From Calothrix sp. NIES-4101 (lineage in GTDB: Bacteria > Cyanobacteriota > Cyanobacteriia > Cyanobacteriales > Nostocaceae), in the NCBI GenBank assembly GCA_004296455.1, contig AP018280.1, forward strand, positions 2,852,001 to 2,916,000: a DNA stretch of 64,000 bases. Reading direction: 5' to 3'. Both the position numbers and the translations under genes were made by a program. Position 1 is the first letter of the stretch; each line of letters begins with the position of its first letter. The notes under the pieces were generated by a model. That model ran no database searches, was not told the DNA's origin, and saw nothing but the letters and a program-made list of their open reading frames with translations. This document shows, piece after piece, positions 18,785 through 26,288 of this stretch.

Positions 18785-19039
18785 TTAGTTACCAACACCC
18801 AAGTTTTGGTTAGAGAAGCTATAAATTTCTCTGGCAGCGACACCGAAGGTATTACCAGCACCACCAGGTCCCGCAAATGTGCCACCACTTACTAACAAAT
18901 CTTTTTGGGAAAATTCACTTACAGAATCATTAGTTAAGCTTTGTCCGTTACCAATAACCAGGGAAAATCCACCTGCGACTGTATCTAATTCCGAGTCAGA
19001 AAGTTCAACTGCGAATTGATTGGTGATTTCGTTAGACAT
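18785..19039 (-). CDS. CTB-family double-glycine peptide, tandem copy 5
   Basis: An 84-residue precursor, the last transcribed of five near-identical genes on a 359-bp repeat. The leader has VELSDSELDTVAGG with cleavage expected after GG (residues 23-24); the mature part is about 60 residues, Gly/Ser/Asn-rich and ends SFSNQNLGVGN. Variable positions in this copy: ITNQF in the leader, GNGQSL and SEFSQ in the core. GGAG of CACGGAGCAAAACA is the ribosome-binding site. Whether the product is antimicrobial or a signal is unknown. Confidence 0.88.
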   Translation of the reverse strand: MSNEITNQFAVELSDSELDTVAGGFSLVIGNGQSLTNDSVSEFSQKDLLVSGGTFAGPGGAGNTFGVAAREIYSFSNQNLGVGN

Positions 19040-19098
19040 TGTTTTGCTCCGTGATTTAGTATTAGGAATAAGTTTGTTGTTTGAGATTTTTTCTGTTG

Positions 19099-19119
19099 GG
19101 GTAAGTTGAATACCTACCC
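19099..19119 (-). promoter_or_regulatory. Conserved inter-gene hairpin before copy 5
   Basis: On the minus strand GGGTAGGT / ACTTACCC pair as an 8-bp stem (one G-U) around a 5-base loop, between the stop of copy 4 and start of copy 5. The same stem recurs in every spacer. Confidence 0.6.
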
Positions 19120-19143
19120 AGTTCTGTAGATTAATGAGTTAGA

Positions 19144-19398
19144 TTAGTTACCAACACCCAAGTTTTGGTTAGAGAAGCTTTTGATTTCTCGAGCAGCGAC
19201 ACTGAAGGTATTACCAGCACCACCAGGTCCCGCAAATGTACCACCAGCTACTAACAAATCTTTTTGGGAAAATTTACTTACAGAATCATTAGTTAAGGTT
19301 TGTCCATTATCGATAACAAGGGAAAATCCACCTGCAACTGTATCTAATTCCGAGTCAGAAAGTTCAACAGCAAATTCGTTGGTGATTTCGTTAGACAT
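19144..19398 (-). CDS. CTB-family double-glycine peptide, tandem copy 4
   Basis: An 84-residue GG-leader peptide of the tandem array. Leader identical to copies 3 and 2 (ITNEFAVELSDSELDTVAGG). The core differs at IDNGQTL, SKFSQ, LLVAGG, FSVAARE and IKSF, so it is the most diverged core of the five. The ribosome-binding site and the 104-bp spacer upstream are shared with the other units. Confidence 0.88.
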   Translation of the reverse strand: MSNEITNEFAVELSDSELDTVAGGFSLVIDNGQTLTNDSVSKFSQKDLLVAGGTFAGPGGAGNTFSVAAREIKSFSNQNLGVGN

Positions 19399-19457
19399 TG
19401 TTTTGCTCCGTGATTTAGTATTAGGAATAAGTTTGTTGTTTGAGATTTTTTCTGTTG

Positions 19458-19478
19458 GGGTAAGTTGAAGACCTACCC
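19458..19478 (-). promoter_or_regulatory. Conserved inter-gene hairpin before copy 4
   Basis: Same 8-bp stem GGGTAGGT / ACTTACCC; the loop reads CTTCA on the minus strand, compared with ATTCA before copy 5. Only the loop has changed. Confidence 0.6.
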
Positions 19479-19502
19479 AGTCATGTAGATTAATGAGTTA
19501 GA

Positions 19503-19757
19503 TTAGTTACCAACACCCAAGTTTTGATTAGAGAAGCTGTAGATTTCTCTGGCAGCGACACCGAAGGTATTACCAGCACCATTAGGTCCCGCAAATGTGC
19601 CACCAGCTACTAACAAATCTTTTTGGGAAAATTTACTTACAGAATCATTAGTTAAGGTTTGTCCATTATCGATAACAAGGGAAAATCCACCTGCAACTGT
19701 ATCTAATTCCGAGTCAGAAAGTTCAACAGCAAATTCGTTGGTGATTTCGTTAGACAT
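19503..19757 (-). CDS. CTB-family double-glycine peptide, tandem copy 3
   Basis: An 84-residue GG-leader peptide. It combines the IDNGQTL/SKFSQ/LLVAGG half of copy 4 with the GPNGAGNTFGVAAREIYSF half of copy 2, a mosaic that points to gene conversion or unequal crossing-over within the array. Ribosome-binding site and spacer as for the others. Confidence 0.88.
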   Translation of the reverse strand: MSNEITNEFAVELSDSELDTVAGGFSLVIDNGQTLTNDSVSKFSQKDLLVAGGTFAGPNGAGNTFGVAAREIYSFSNQNLGVGN

Positions 19758-19816
19758 TGTTTTGCTCCGTGATTTAGTATTAGGAATAAGTTTGTTGTTT
19801 GAGATTTTTTCTGTTG

Positions 19817-19837
19817 GGGTAAGTTGAAGACCTACCC
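19817..19837 (-). promoter_or_regulatory. Conserved inter-gene hairpin before copy 3
   Basis: GGGTAGGT / ACTTACCC stem with CTTCA loop, exactly 359 bp from the next hairpin. Confidence 0.6.
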
Positions 19838-19861
19838 AGTCATGTAGATTAATGAGTTAGA

Positions 19862-20116
19862 TTAGTTACCAACACCCAAGTTTTGATTAGAGAAGCTGTA
19901 GATTTCTCTGGCAGCGACACCGAAGGTATTACCAGCACCATTAGGTCCCGCAAATGTGCCACCACTTACTAACAAATCTTTTTGTGAAAATTCACTTACA
20001 GCATTATTAGTTAAGCTTTGTCCATTGCCAATAACAAGGGAAAATCCACCTGCAACTGTATCTAATTCCGAGTCAGAAAGTTCAACAGCAAATTCGTTTG
20101 TGATTTCGTTAGACAT
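19862..20116 (-). CDS. CTB-family double-glycine peptide, tandem copy 2
   Basis: An 84-residue GG-leader peptide. Core has GNGQSLTNNAVSEFSQ and LLVSGG with GPNGAGNTFG; TNNAV instead of TNDSV is unique to this copy. Leader ITNEFAVELSDSELDTVAGG. Ribosome-binding site GGAG; the spacer upstream carries the conserved hairpin at 20176-20196. Confidence 0.88.
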   Translation of the reverse strand: MSNEITNEFAVELSDSELDTVAGGFSLVIGNGQSLTNNAVSEFSQKDLLVSGGTFAGPNGAGNTFGVAAREIYSFSNQNLGVGN

Positions 20117-20175
20117 TGTTTTGCTCCGTGATTTAGTATTAGGAATAAGTTTGTTGTTTGAGATTTTTTCTGTTT

Positions 20176-20196
20176 GGGTAAGTTGAATACCTACCC
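20176..20196 (-). promoter_or_regulatory. Conserved inter-gene hairpin before copy 2
   Basis: GGGTAGGT / ACTTACCC stem with ATTCA loop, between copies 1 and 2. No such hairpin precedes copy 1. Confidence 0.6.
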
Positions 20197-20220
20197 AGTT
20201 ATTTAGATTAATCAGTTAGA

Positions 20221-20475
20221 TTAGTTACCAACACCCAAGTTTTGATTAGAAAAGCTGTAGATTTCTCTAGCAGCAACACCGAAGGTATTACCAGCACCAC
20301 CAGGTCCCGCAAATGTGCCACCACTTACTAACAAATCTTTTTGTGAAAATTTACTTACAGAATCATTAGTTAAGCTTTGTCCATTACCGATAACCAGGGA
20401 AAATCCACCTGCAACTGTATCTAATTCTGAGTCAGAAAGTTCAACTGCGAATTGGTTTTGGATTTCGTTAGACAT
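20221..20475 (-). CDS. CTB-family double-glycine peptide, tandem copy 1 (promoter-proximal)
   Basis: First gene of the array. An open frame extends 47 codons further up, but the ATG at 20475 is the true start: it gives the same 84 residues as the other copies and follows a strong AGGAGC. Leader IQNQFAVELSDSELDTVAGG, core GNGQSLTNDSVSKFSQ and GPGGAGNTFG. Its upstream DNA is unrelated to the repeated spacer, so the array's promoter is presumably in 20476-20750, shared with the divergent gene at 20815. Confidence 0.88.
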   Translation of the reverse strand: MSNEIQNQFAVELSDSELDTVAGGFSLVIGNGQSLTNDSVSKFSQKDLLVSGGTFAGPGGAGNTFGVAAREIYSFSNQNLGVGN

Positions 20476-20662
20476 TGTTTTGCTCCTAATTAGTTGTTTA
20501 TATTTGTTTAGCGAATTCGCATTTTGTAACCCGTTTATTCTTTGTCTTGGTTTCGTTTGCTGCGGTTCGTTTCGCTTCATGTGTTCATAGTATTCAATTC
20601 GCCAACTGTTGTGCATCAGGAGAAAGTTCGGATTGAAAAATGCTTTTTCTCCATCGAAGCGA

Positions 20663-20680
20663 CTCCAACTTTAGTTGGAG
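20663..20680. repeat. 7-bp hairpin in the array's upstream region
   Basis: CTCCAAC-TTTA-GTTGGAG, a perfect stem with 4-base loop, about 190 bp upstream of copy 1 and 135 bp upstream of the divergent gene. Function unknown. Confidence 0.55.
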
Positions 20681-20814
20681 ATAGGAAATAAATAGGAGGA
20701 GAAACAGGAGAAGAAAACGGGAGAACCCAGTGATGGGTGGGTATTTGAGCAAAATTGCACGAGTTAACTAGTCCCAGATATATAGATGTAAAGAGCGTTG
20801 GTAGAGACTGGGAA

Positions 20815-21900
20815 ATGCTACATCGTCTTAAAATTGCTAATTTCAATATTGATAAATGGAAACTAGGCTCTCAATTTACACTGCTTTTATCAATAATCTT
20901 TGTGGCTGGGATAATTCTTGGTGGTATATCCTTATCAAAAGCTTTAGAAAATAAGGCTCAAGAGGAAATGAGCGATCGCGGACAGATGGCGATGCAGCTA
21001 GTTAATGCGGTTAAAAGCTATACAACAAATGATATTGCGCCTTTACTTGCAGAAATTGCTCACCCGGAAACCCGCTTTATCCCCGAAACTATACCCAGTT
21101 TGTCGGCTAAACAAGTAGTTAAGAAGCTGAAACAAAATTGGAACTACAAAGATTTTATTTATAAAGATGCAACACTGAATCCCACAAATATGGAGGATCA
21201 AGCCAATTTATTTGAGGCTAGATTAATTGAGCGATTTACAGGCGATCGCACTCTCAAGTCTCTTTCTGGTTTCCGCTCCCAAAATGGCGCAGAACTCTTT
21301 TATATTGCTCAACCTCTGGCTGTGACGGATGCGAGTTGTTTGCAGTGCCATAGTTCCCCAAAAGTTGCTCCTCAAAGCCATATCAAAAAATATGGTACGC
21401 AAAATGGTTACGGTTGGAAATTAAATCAAATTATTGGTACTCAAATTATTTATATTCCTGCGAGTAAAGTTTTTCAGGATGCTCGTCAAGCTACTTATTT
21501 ATTTATTGGTATCTTTATTGCCATTTTTGCATTAGTTATTGTTTCTATTAACTATTTACTGAAATGGAGAGTGATTCAACCTCTGAAACCAATGGCAAAA
21601 CTTGCTCAAAGTATTAGTTTAGAAAATGTCAGTGCCAACGAGGTGAGAGGTTTAGAACGTCAAGGACTAAATCAAATCGCCCAACGTAGTGACGAACTGG
21701 GGCAACTAGGAAAAGTCTTTCAAAAAATGGTGCACGAAATATATACACGTGAACAACAGTTAGCCGAGCAACTACAGCAACTACAGGTAGAGATTGACCA
21801 ATCTAAAATTATCAAGGAAGTTGCGGAAATCGCTGAAAGTGATTATTTTAAAAAGCTCCAGCAAACTGCAAAATCAATTCGTAATGAATGGAATAAATAA
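20815..21900 (+). CDS. Membrane heme-c sensor-like protein (DUF3365/Tll0287-like plus HAMP)
   Basis: A 361-residue protein with a transmembrane helix near residues 20-42, a DUF3365/Tll0287-like extracytoplasmic domain, a second helix (FIGIFIAIFALVIVSINYLL), a HAMP-like segment (WRVIQPLKPMAKLAQSI) and a short coiled coil. The domain has one c-type heme motif, CLQCH, consistent with the five-coordinate heme of Tll0287. There is no kinase or methyl-accepting output, so any signal must pass to a partner, perhaps the MinD-like ATPase 56 bp downstream. I use the ATG at 20815 because the longer frame starts with TTG. Confidence 0.85.
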   Translation: MLHRLKIANFNIDKWKLGSQFTLLLSIIFVAGIILGGISLSKALENKAQEEMSDRGQMAMQLVNAVKSYTTNDIAPLLAEIAHPETRFIPETIPSLSAKQVVKKLKQNWNYKDFIYKDATLNPTNMEDQANLFEARLIERFTGDRTLKSLSGFRSQNGAELFYIAQPLAVTDASCLQCHSSPKVAPQSHIKKYGTQNGYGWKLNQIIGTQIIYIPASKVFQDARQATYLFIGIFIAIFALVIVSINYLLKWRVIQPLKPMAKLAQSISLENVSANEVRGLERQGLNQIAQRSDELGQLGKVFQKMVHEIYTREQQLAEQLQQLQVEIDQSKIIKEVAEIAESDYFKKLQQTAKSIRNEWNK

Positions 21901-21956
21901 TTTGCGATCGCTCAATTTTTTCACTCTCCCAGAATAATTAATTAGGACTTAAAATC

Positions 21957-22784
21957 ATGGCGAAAATTATATCAATTCATTCCTTTCGAGGTGGTACTGG
22001 TAAATCGAACGTTACAGCAAATCTGGCGACTGTTATTGCCCGCACGGGATGTAGAGTTGGGATTGTTGATACAGATATTCAATCTCCAGGGATTCATGTT
22101 CCTTTTGGTTTGGATGAATCAAAAGTTAAATATACATTGAATGATTACCTTTGGGGACGTTGTGCGATCGAGGCGGCAACTTATGATGTCAGTTCTGTGT
22201 TTACAAGCCGACAAAAACAGAATTGGTTTAATAAAAACCCAGGTAAAATCTATCTAATTCCATCAAGCATTAAGACTGGTGAAATTTCTCGCATTTTACG
22301 CGAGGGTTATGATGCCCGTTTACTTAATGATGGATTTCGTAATTTAATGCAGCGTCTCAAGTTAGATTATTTATTCATTGATACTCACCCTGGTATTAAT
22401 GAAGAAACGCTACTTTCGGCAATAATTTCTGATGTCCTCGTGGTAATTTTGCGTCCTGATAAGCAAGATTATCAAGGAACAGCAGTCACAATTGATGTGG
22501 CGCGTAAATTGGATGTTCAGAAAATGCTTTTGGTTGTCAATAAAGCTTTACCCAGCCTCAATCCCGAAGCCTTAAAGCAGCAAGTTCAAGCAACTTATAG
22601 TGTTCCTGTTGCTGGTATTTTACCTGTATGTGAGGAGATGTTTCATTTAGCCAGTAGTGATATTTTCTGTTTACGCTATCCAGAACACCCTTGGACTAAC
22701 GTTGTCAATGGCATTGCTAAACAATTGATTGATAATCATAAACCTTTAAATCCATCATTCTCCTTGGGAAGAATGAGAAGTTAA
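21957..22784 (+). CDS. MinD/ParA-family ATPase
   Basis: A 275-residue P-loop ATPase of the deviant Walker A class. The loop reads RGGTGKSN (about 11-18): the usual first lysine of KGGxGK is Arg here, while the core lysine and Ser remain. Later motifs are VDTDIQSPG and FIDTHPGI (Walker B region). There is no C-terminal amphipathic MinD membrane helix evident, so it is unlikely to be cell-division MinD. It is 56 bp behind the heme-c membrane protein and probably co-transcribed, which suggests that it works at the membrane with it. Function unknown. Confidence 0.85.
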   Translation: MAKIISIHSFRGGTGKSNVTANLATVIARTGCRVGIVDTDIQSPGIHVPFGLDESKVKYTLNDYLWGRCAIEAATYDVSSVFTSRQKQNWFNKNPGKIYLIPSSIKTGEISRILREGYDARLLNDGFRNLMQRLKLDYLFIDTHPGINEETLLSAIISDVLVVILRPDKQDYQGTAVTIDVARKLDVQKMLLVVNKALPSLNPEALKQQVQATYSVPVAGILPVCEEMFHLASSDIFCLRYPEHPWTNVVNGIAKQLIDNHKPLNPSFSLGRMRS

Positions 22785-22806
22785 AAAACGAGACGCTTGC
22801 ACTACT

Positions 22807-22911
22807 TATACCGATTCAAAAAAGGTTTGCAATACATCCAGAATCTGAGACGCGATATATTGCGTCTCTACAAAATTTATCTGTTGTATTCTTTTTTCAA
22901 ATTGGTATTAT
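22807..22911. mobile_element. Short MITE-like inverted repeat element
   Basis: TATACCGATTCAAAAAA at the left pairs with TTTTTTCAAATTGGTATTA at the right, and the centre holds a second hairpin, GAGACGC-GCGTCTC. Non-coding, about 105 bp. It lies just after the MinD-like gene. Confidence 0.7.
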
Positions 22912-23078
22912 TTTGACATAAATTATTAACCTTTTAATAAACTTTGCATAACCTGCTTCTAATCTGAATTAGATAAGCTGTAGGGATGTTTATCAAAATG
23001 CTGACTTTCTAATTACAAATTCTGAAAAAATTTGTTTTTAGGAAGCTTAAATATTTATATATAAATTGGTATGGAATA

Positions 23079-23342
23079 GTGGCAGAGTCTAATCAGAATG
23101 ATAAAGATAAATTTTTATACCCTCGCCGTCCCTACCACGGTGACTTTACGCCGGAGAACCTAGCATTTAATGCCAATCTCCAGGAATTTGTGCAAAGGGT
23201 AGGCTACATTACTGATTTAGAGACAGGTGGAAAAATTTTGCCAGAAGAAGCTTACAGACAGATAAAGGCACTGTGGACACAGTTAAATCGTAGTAAAAAA
23301 GAACTGGGAATTGGCGAAAACACTCCTCCAGAAGCAAACTAA
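23079..23342 (+). CDS. Small conserved cyanobacterial protein (DUF7219-like)
   Basis: An 87-residue soluble protein starting at GTG (an ATG eight bases upstream runs straight into a stop). The central part, FLYPRRPYHGDFTPENLAFNANLQEFVQ split at the Pro-rich turn, followed by YITDLETGGKILPEEAYRQIKALW, resembles a family common in cyanobacteria and of unknown role. No signal peptide, membrane segment or metal motif. Stands alone. Confidence 0.75.
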   Translation: MAESNQNDKDKFLYPRRPYHGDFTPENLAFNANLQEFVQRVGYITDLETGGKILPEEAYRQIKALWTQLNRSKKELGIGENTPPEAN

Positions 23343-23387
23343 TTCTCTTTTATCACTTTGAATTAGTAACCAAACAGAATTAATTAC

Positions 23388-23485
23388 ACAACGTCATTGC
23401 GTAGCTTGCTTCCCCGAAGGCTAGCGGAATATAGGCGAAGCCTTCCCGCAGGGTAGCAATCGCAAGGATTAGAGATGCTTCGCGT
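23388..23485. repeat. Dispersed intergenic repeat (ACGTCATTGCG family)
   Basis: ACGTCATTGCGTAGCTTGCT, GAAGGC/GAAGCC segments and GCAATCGCAAGGATT form a palindrome-rich block like repeats scattered in Nostocales genomes. There is no reading frame. The rest of the gap before cutA shows nothing else clear. Confidence 0.6.
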
Positions 23486-23640
23486 TATTTTCTATGAATG
23501 TAAATATTTTTGCTCATGTACTTAACAAAAATCGAACGCTATGTTCACTATGGTTACAGATGCATATTCTGGTAATTTAACAGCAAGTAGGAGCAACTTG
23601 GCTGTACATCTACAAGAAGCGAAATTAATGGAAATACTGC

Positions 23641-23955
23641 ATGGAACCTGTTTTTGTGTACGTCACTTGTAAAGATCGTGCTGAAGCGATTCAGGTGGGT
23701 AAAGCTTTGGTGGAAACTCGTCTCGCTGCCTGTGCTAACGTGATTGATGGTATGGACAGCATTTATTGGTGGAAAGGAAAATTGGAGGTTGCGAAGGAAG
23801 CGATTTTGATTCTGAAATCGCGCCGTGATTTAGTAGAAGAGCTAACGAAAAAAGTCAAATTGGAGCATAGCTACGAAGTGCCTTGTGTGGTAGCTTTGCC
23901 AATCACAGGAGGGAATCAGGATTACTTGGATTGGCTCACAGGGGAAACATCATAA
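23641..23955 (+). CDS. cutA: CutA1 divalent-ion tolerance protein
   Basis: A 104-residue trimeric ferredoxin-like-fold protein, full length. Typical blocks: VYVTCKDRAEAIQVGKALVE, RLAACANVIDGMDSIYWWKG and HSYEVPCVVALPI, including the conserved tryptophans and the C-terminal DYLDWL. Linked historically to copper tolerance, but its biochemical role is uncertain. Single gene; a 9-bp-stem hairpin follows. Confidence 0.95.
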   Translation: MEPVFVYVTCKDRAEAIQVGKALVETRLAACANVIDGMDSIYWWKGKLEVAKEAILILKSRRDLVEELTKKVKLEHSYEVPCVVALPITGGNQDYLDWLTGETS

Positions 23956-24043
23956 ACCTATTTTGAAATTCGTACCAAAGATACTCTCGCTGGAATCATC
24001 CCCTCAGCGATCGCATGATAATTGCATGATACAAATATAAATT

Positions 24044-24072
24044 GCCCTTGATCTAATTCATGCATCAAGGGC
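24044..24072. terminator. Hairpin between convergent genes
   Basis: GCCCTTGAT (24044-24052) pairs perfectly with ATCAAGGGC (24064-24072) around an 11-base loop, between cutA and the convergent small gene. It lacks a T-run, so a terminator role is plausible from position only. Confidence 0.5.
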
Positions 24073-24103
24073 GATCGCCTATTCAAAGCAAATTAACTAC
24101 AAA

Positions 24104-24370
24104 TTAACTAAATACTAAGGCTGGCTCTTCACAGAAATTGAATACAGCAGACTCAGATTCTGTTTCATCTTCATATGTGCAGCAAATATACCATTCGCAT
24201 GGCGATTCATTTGTATATTCTGCCCAAGCAATTGTGATTGTTTCTCCTGGTGGGATACCTTCATCTCCCAAGGTGAACTCTTTCCAGTCTTCGTCGTCTA
24301 CAGATGCCCAAAGTTCTGTAATTGCCAAGTCTGTTTCATTTGTAACAGTAAATGTGAATTGGTCTGACAT
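24104..24370 (-). CDS. Small acidic protein of unknown function
   Basis: An 88-residue, strongly acidic protein not recognised as a family. Alternating polar/hydrophobic segments (QFTFTVTNETDLAITELWAS, then ETITIAWAEYT) suggest a beta-sandwich. Four cysteines lie in the C-terminal third (SPCEWYICCTYED and NFCEEP). There is no signal peptide. The start is supported by a weak AGGT before the ATG. Isolated, convergent with cutA. Confidence 0.6.
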   Translation of the reverse strand: MSDQFTFTVTNETDLAITELWASVDDEDWKEFTLGDEGIPPGETITIAWAEYTNESPCEWYICCTYEDETESESAVFNFCEEPALVFS

Positions 24371-24790
24371 AATTAACCTGTTGGTGATAAATAAACTGTC
24401 AATTTACAGTCATACATTATACTCATCCCTTTTCGGTATTGTCAGGTTGTAGCAGTCAAAATTATTGCTATGAAATGACTTAAGTCTTTGAATTTTAGGG
24501 ATTACTGTAATTTTTTATAAATGTTATACTTTTGTTAAGTGCGATCGCATGATTGTATGGGTTAATCTTCATAAGTAATATCACTGATTAAGCTTATTTT
24601 ACCGATACTTGTAATTTTGTTCGCCTACTTATAAATTTGCAGCAAAAATCTGTTGTGCGAGCCATGATGCAGAAATCTCCAAATTTTGCATAAGCTGCCA
24701 AGTTGCAGAAATAGAGGAATAGTAGCACCACAGAAATGCTGTCACACCTAAAATTGCATTTACACAAAGGAGGTGGAAGAATAAAAGTGA
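24371..24790. other. Intergenic region before the sigma-like gene
   Basis: 420 bp between divergent genes. The only firm element is a strong ribosome-binding site, AGGAGGTGG at 24768-24776. A HIP1 site lies at about 24541. No promoter is assignable with confidence. Confidence 0.5.
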
Positions 24791-26230
24791 TTGGCGTTGA
24801 GTAAATTTACTGTGGTTCTAGTATCAAAGTATTGTGAATTTGTCAAGCTAGACTCTAATAGTAATCGCCGGGTTGAGATGGTTGCCGTAGCTCAAAACTA
24901 TTTACAAAAGCATTTTTCAGGGTTATCAGATATTTCCGATGCCGCAGTTCAACGTAATTTGTGGCAGCAAATGCAATCTAAAAATGCCAATAGTGAGGAT
25001 GCCTACTTAGCAGAAATCTGTCTGCGTTGCTACATTTCCCATCAGGTATATCAAGTGTGTTTAGACTTGGGGATGAAATTCGGAAGCTTGAACGGCTTTG
25101 ATTATAAGGATTTACTGCCGTTTGTCTTGGATGATGAAGTGCTGGCAATGGTGCAGCGCAACTCAAGGAGGACTCAAGCTAATTCTTATCAATCTTTGGC
25201 AACAACGGTTTTACAGACTTTCGATCCAGTTAGGGGTTCGCTGAACACTTGGGTTAATCGTTATGTGAAGCAGCAACCTGAACTGAAGCGGTTTTTGCTT
25301 CAGCATGGTGTGTTTTTAGTTAGCGATTGGGCTTTATTAAACGATACAAATTCTAAGGAAATGTGCAGAATTCTGAGGGATATGTATGGTTTAACTGCTT
25401 TGGAGATTGAGCAAACCTGCGACCTTTTGGTCAGTTATCACGCGGTTTACCGGGAAGAACGTTTGCAGCAGCGTCTTCATGGTTCTACTTTGCCTTGCCA
25501 AGCGCCGACATCAGAACAGTTGACTCGAATTGCCAAGCATCTGCAAGGGGCAACTGGGAGGGTTTTGAGTGGGGATGCGATTTTGAGACAATTACAAGCG
25601 ATCGCAGCTAAACTCAGACGTTACCGGATTGCAGCCCAGGGGGGTTCGGTGAGTTCGGTGTCTTTGGATCGCCCAGAGATTCAGCCGTTGGTGGAAAGTT
25701 CGGTGTCTACGCAGGAGGATGGAGAAGAAGTTGAGTTTTTGCGGTTGTATCAAAAGCAATTTTTAGCCTCTTTAGATGAAGCGATCGCGGTTGTTGTGGA
25801 AGATTTTATCATCAGGTTGCAGCGCAAACGTCAATCTGTGGAAGAATCTTTTGTGACGGCTTTACAGCTTTTTCATTGTCAAGGGCGATCGATGAATCAA
25901 ATTGCTCCGCAAATTGGTTTGAAGAAGCAATATGAAGTCACCCGATTTTTAAAATTAAATGAGTTGCGTGCTGATATTCGCCAAAAATTACTGATAATTT
26001 TACGTTCGCAAGTGCTGGAAATAGCTAAATCATTTACAGATTCACAAAGTTTACAAAATTTGGAACAACAGGTAGATGTAATTTTAGATGAGCAGATTTC
26101 TAGCATTATGGAAGAAGCTCAATCTGAGGTGAGAAATCCAGTTCGCGATCAACCTTTAAAGGGTATGTTATCCCGTCGATTGTGTCATTATCTTGATTTA
26201 AGAGCATCAAGGCATAAATTTTCCAGTTAA
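24791..26230 (+). CDS. Sigma-70-like transcription factor heading the CHAT/haemagglutinin block
   Basis: A 479-residue protein with an N-terminal segment like sigma region 2 (FDPVRGSLNTWVNRYVKQQP, about 139-158), a long middle part, and a C-terminal helix-turn-helix like region 4 (LFHCQGRSMNQIAPQIGLKK, about 365-384). It diverges strongly from SigA-SigJ; cyanobacterial relatives next to DUF1822 genes are annotated as sigma-70 family. The start is uncertain: a stop at 24788 immediately precedes the TTG at 24791, while AGGAGG (24768) is too far away for it. It heads the block of genes to 47435, which it may control. Confidence 0.75.
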   Translation: MALSKFTVVLVSKYCEFVKLDSNSNRRVEMVAVAQNYLQKHFSGLSDISDAAVQRNLWQQMQSKNANSEDAYLAEICLRCYISHQVYQVCLDLGMKFGSLNGFDYKDLLPFVLDDEVLAMVQRNSRRTQANSYQSLATTVLQTFDPVRGSLNTWVNRYVKQQPELKRFLLQHGVFLVSDWALLNDTNSKEMCRILRDMYGLTALEIEQTCDLLVSYHAVYREERLQQRLHGSTLPCQAPTSEQLTRIAKHLQGATGRVLSGDAILRQLQAIAAKLRRYRIAAQGGSVSSVSLDRPEIQPLVESSVSTQEDGEEVEFLRLYQKQFLASLDEAIAVVVEDFIIRLQRKRQSVEESFVTALQLFHCQGRSMNQIAPQIGLKKQYEVTRFLKLNELRADIRQKLLIILRSQVLEIAKSFTDSQSLQNLEQQVDVILDEQISSIMEEAQSEVRNPVRDQPLKGMLSRRLCHYLDLRASRHKFSS

Positions 26231-26288
26231 CCTTTCCAGTTGTAGCTAAAGGTAACAAAAATAAATAAAAAAATAGGAATAAATATGT

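Noticed and set aside
18785-20475. 359-bp repeats considered as CRISPR or IS remnants
   Set aside because: Each unit holds an intact GG-peptide gene with a ribosome-binding site; no transposase or inverted ends.
20476-20616. N-terminal extension of the first peptide gene (131 residues)
   Set aside because: The extension has no homology to the other copies, and a strong AGGAGC sits directly before the inner ATG.
23541-23675. 44-codon frame overlapping the cutA start
   Set aside because: No ribosome-binding site or family resemblance; the overlap with cutA in another frame makes it unlikely.
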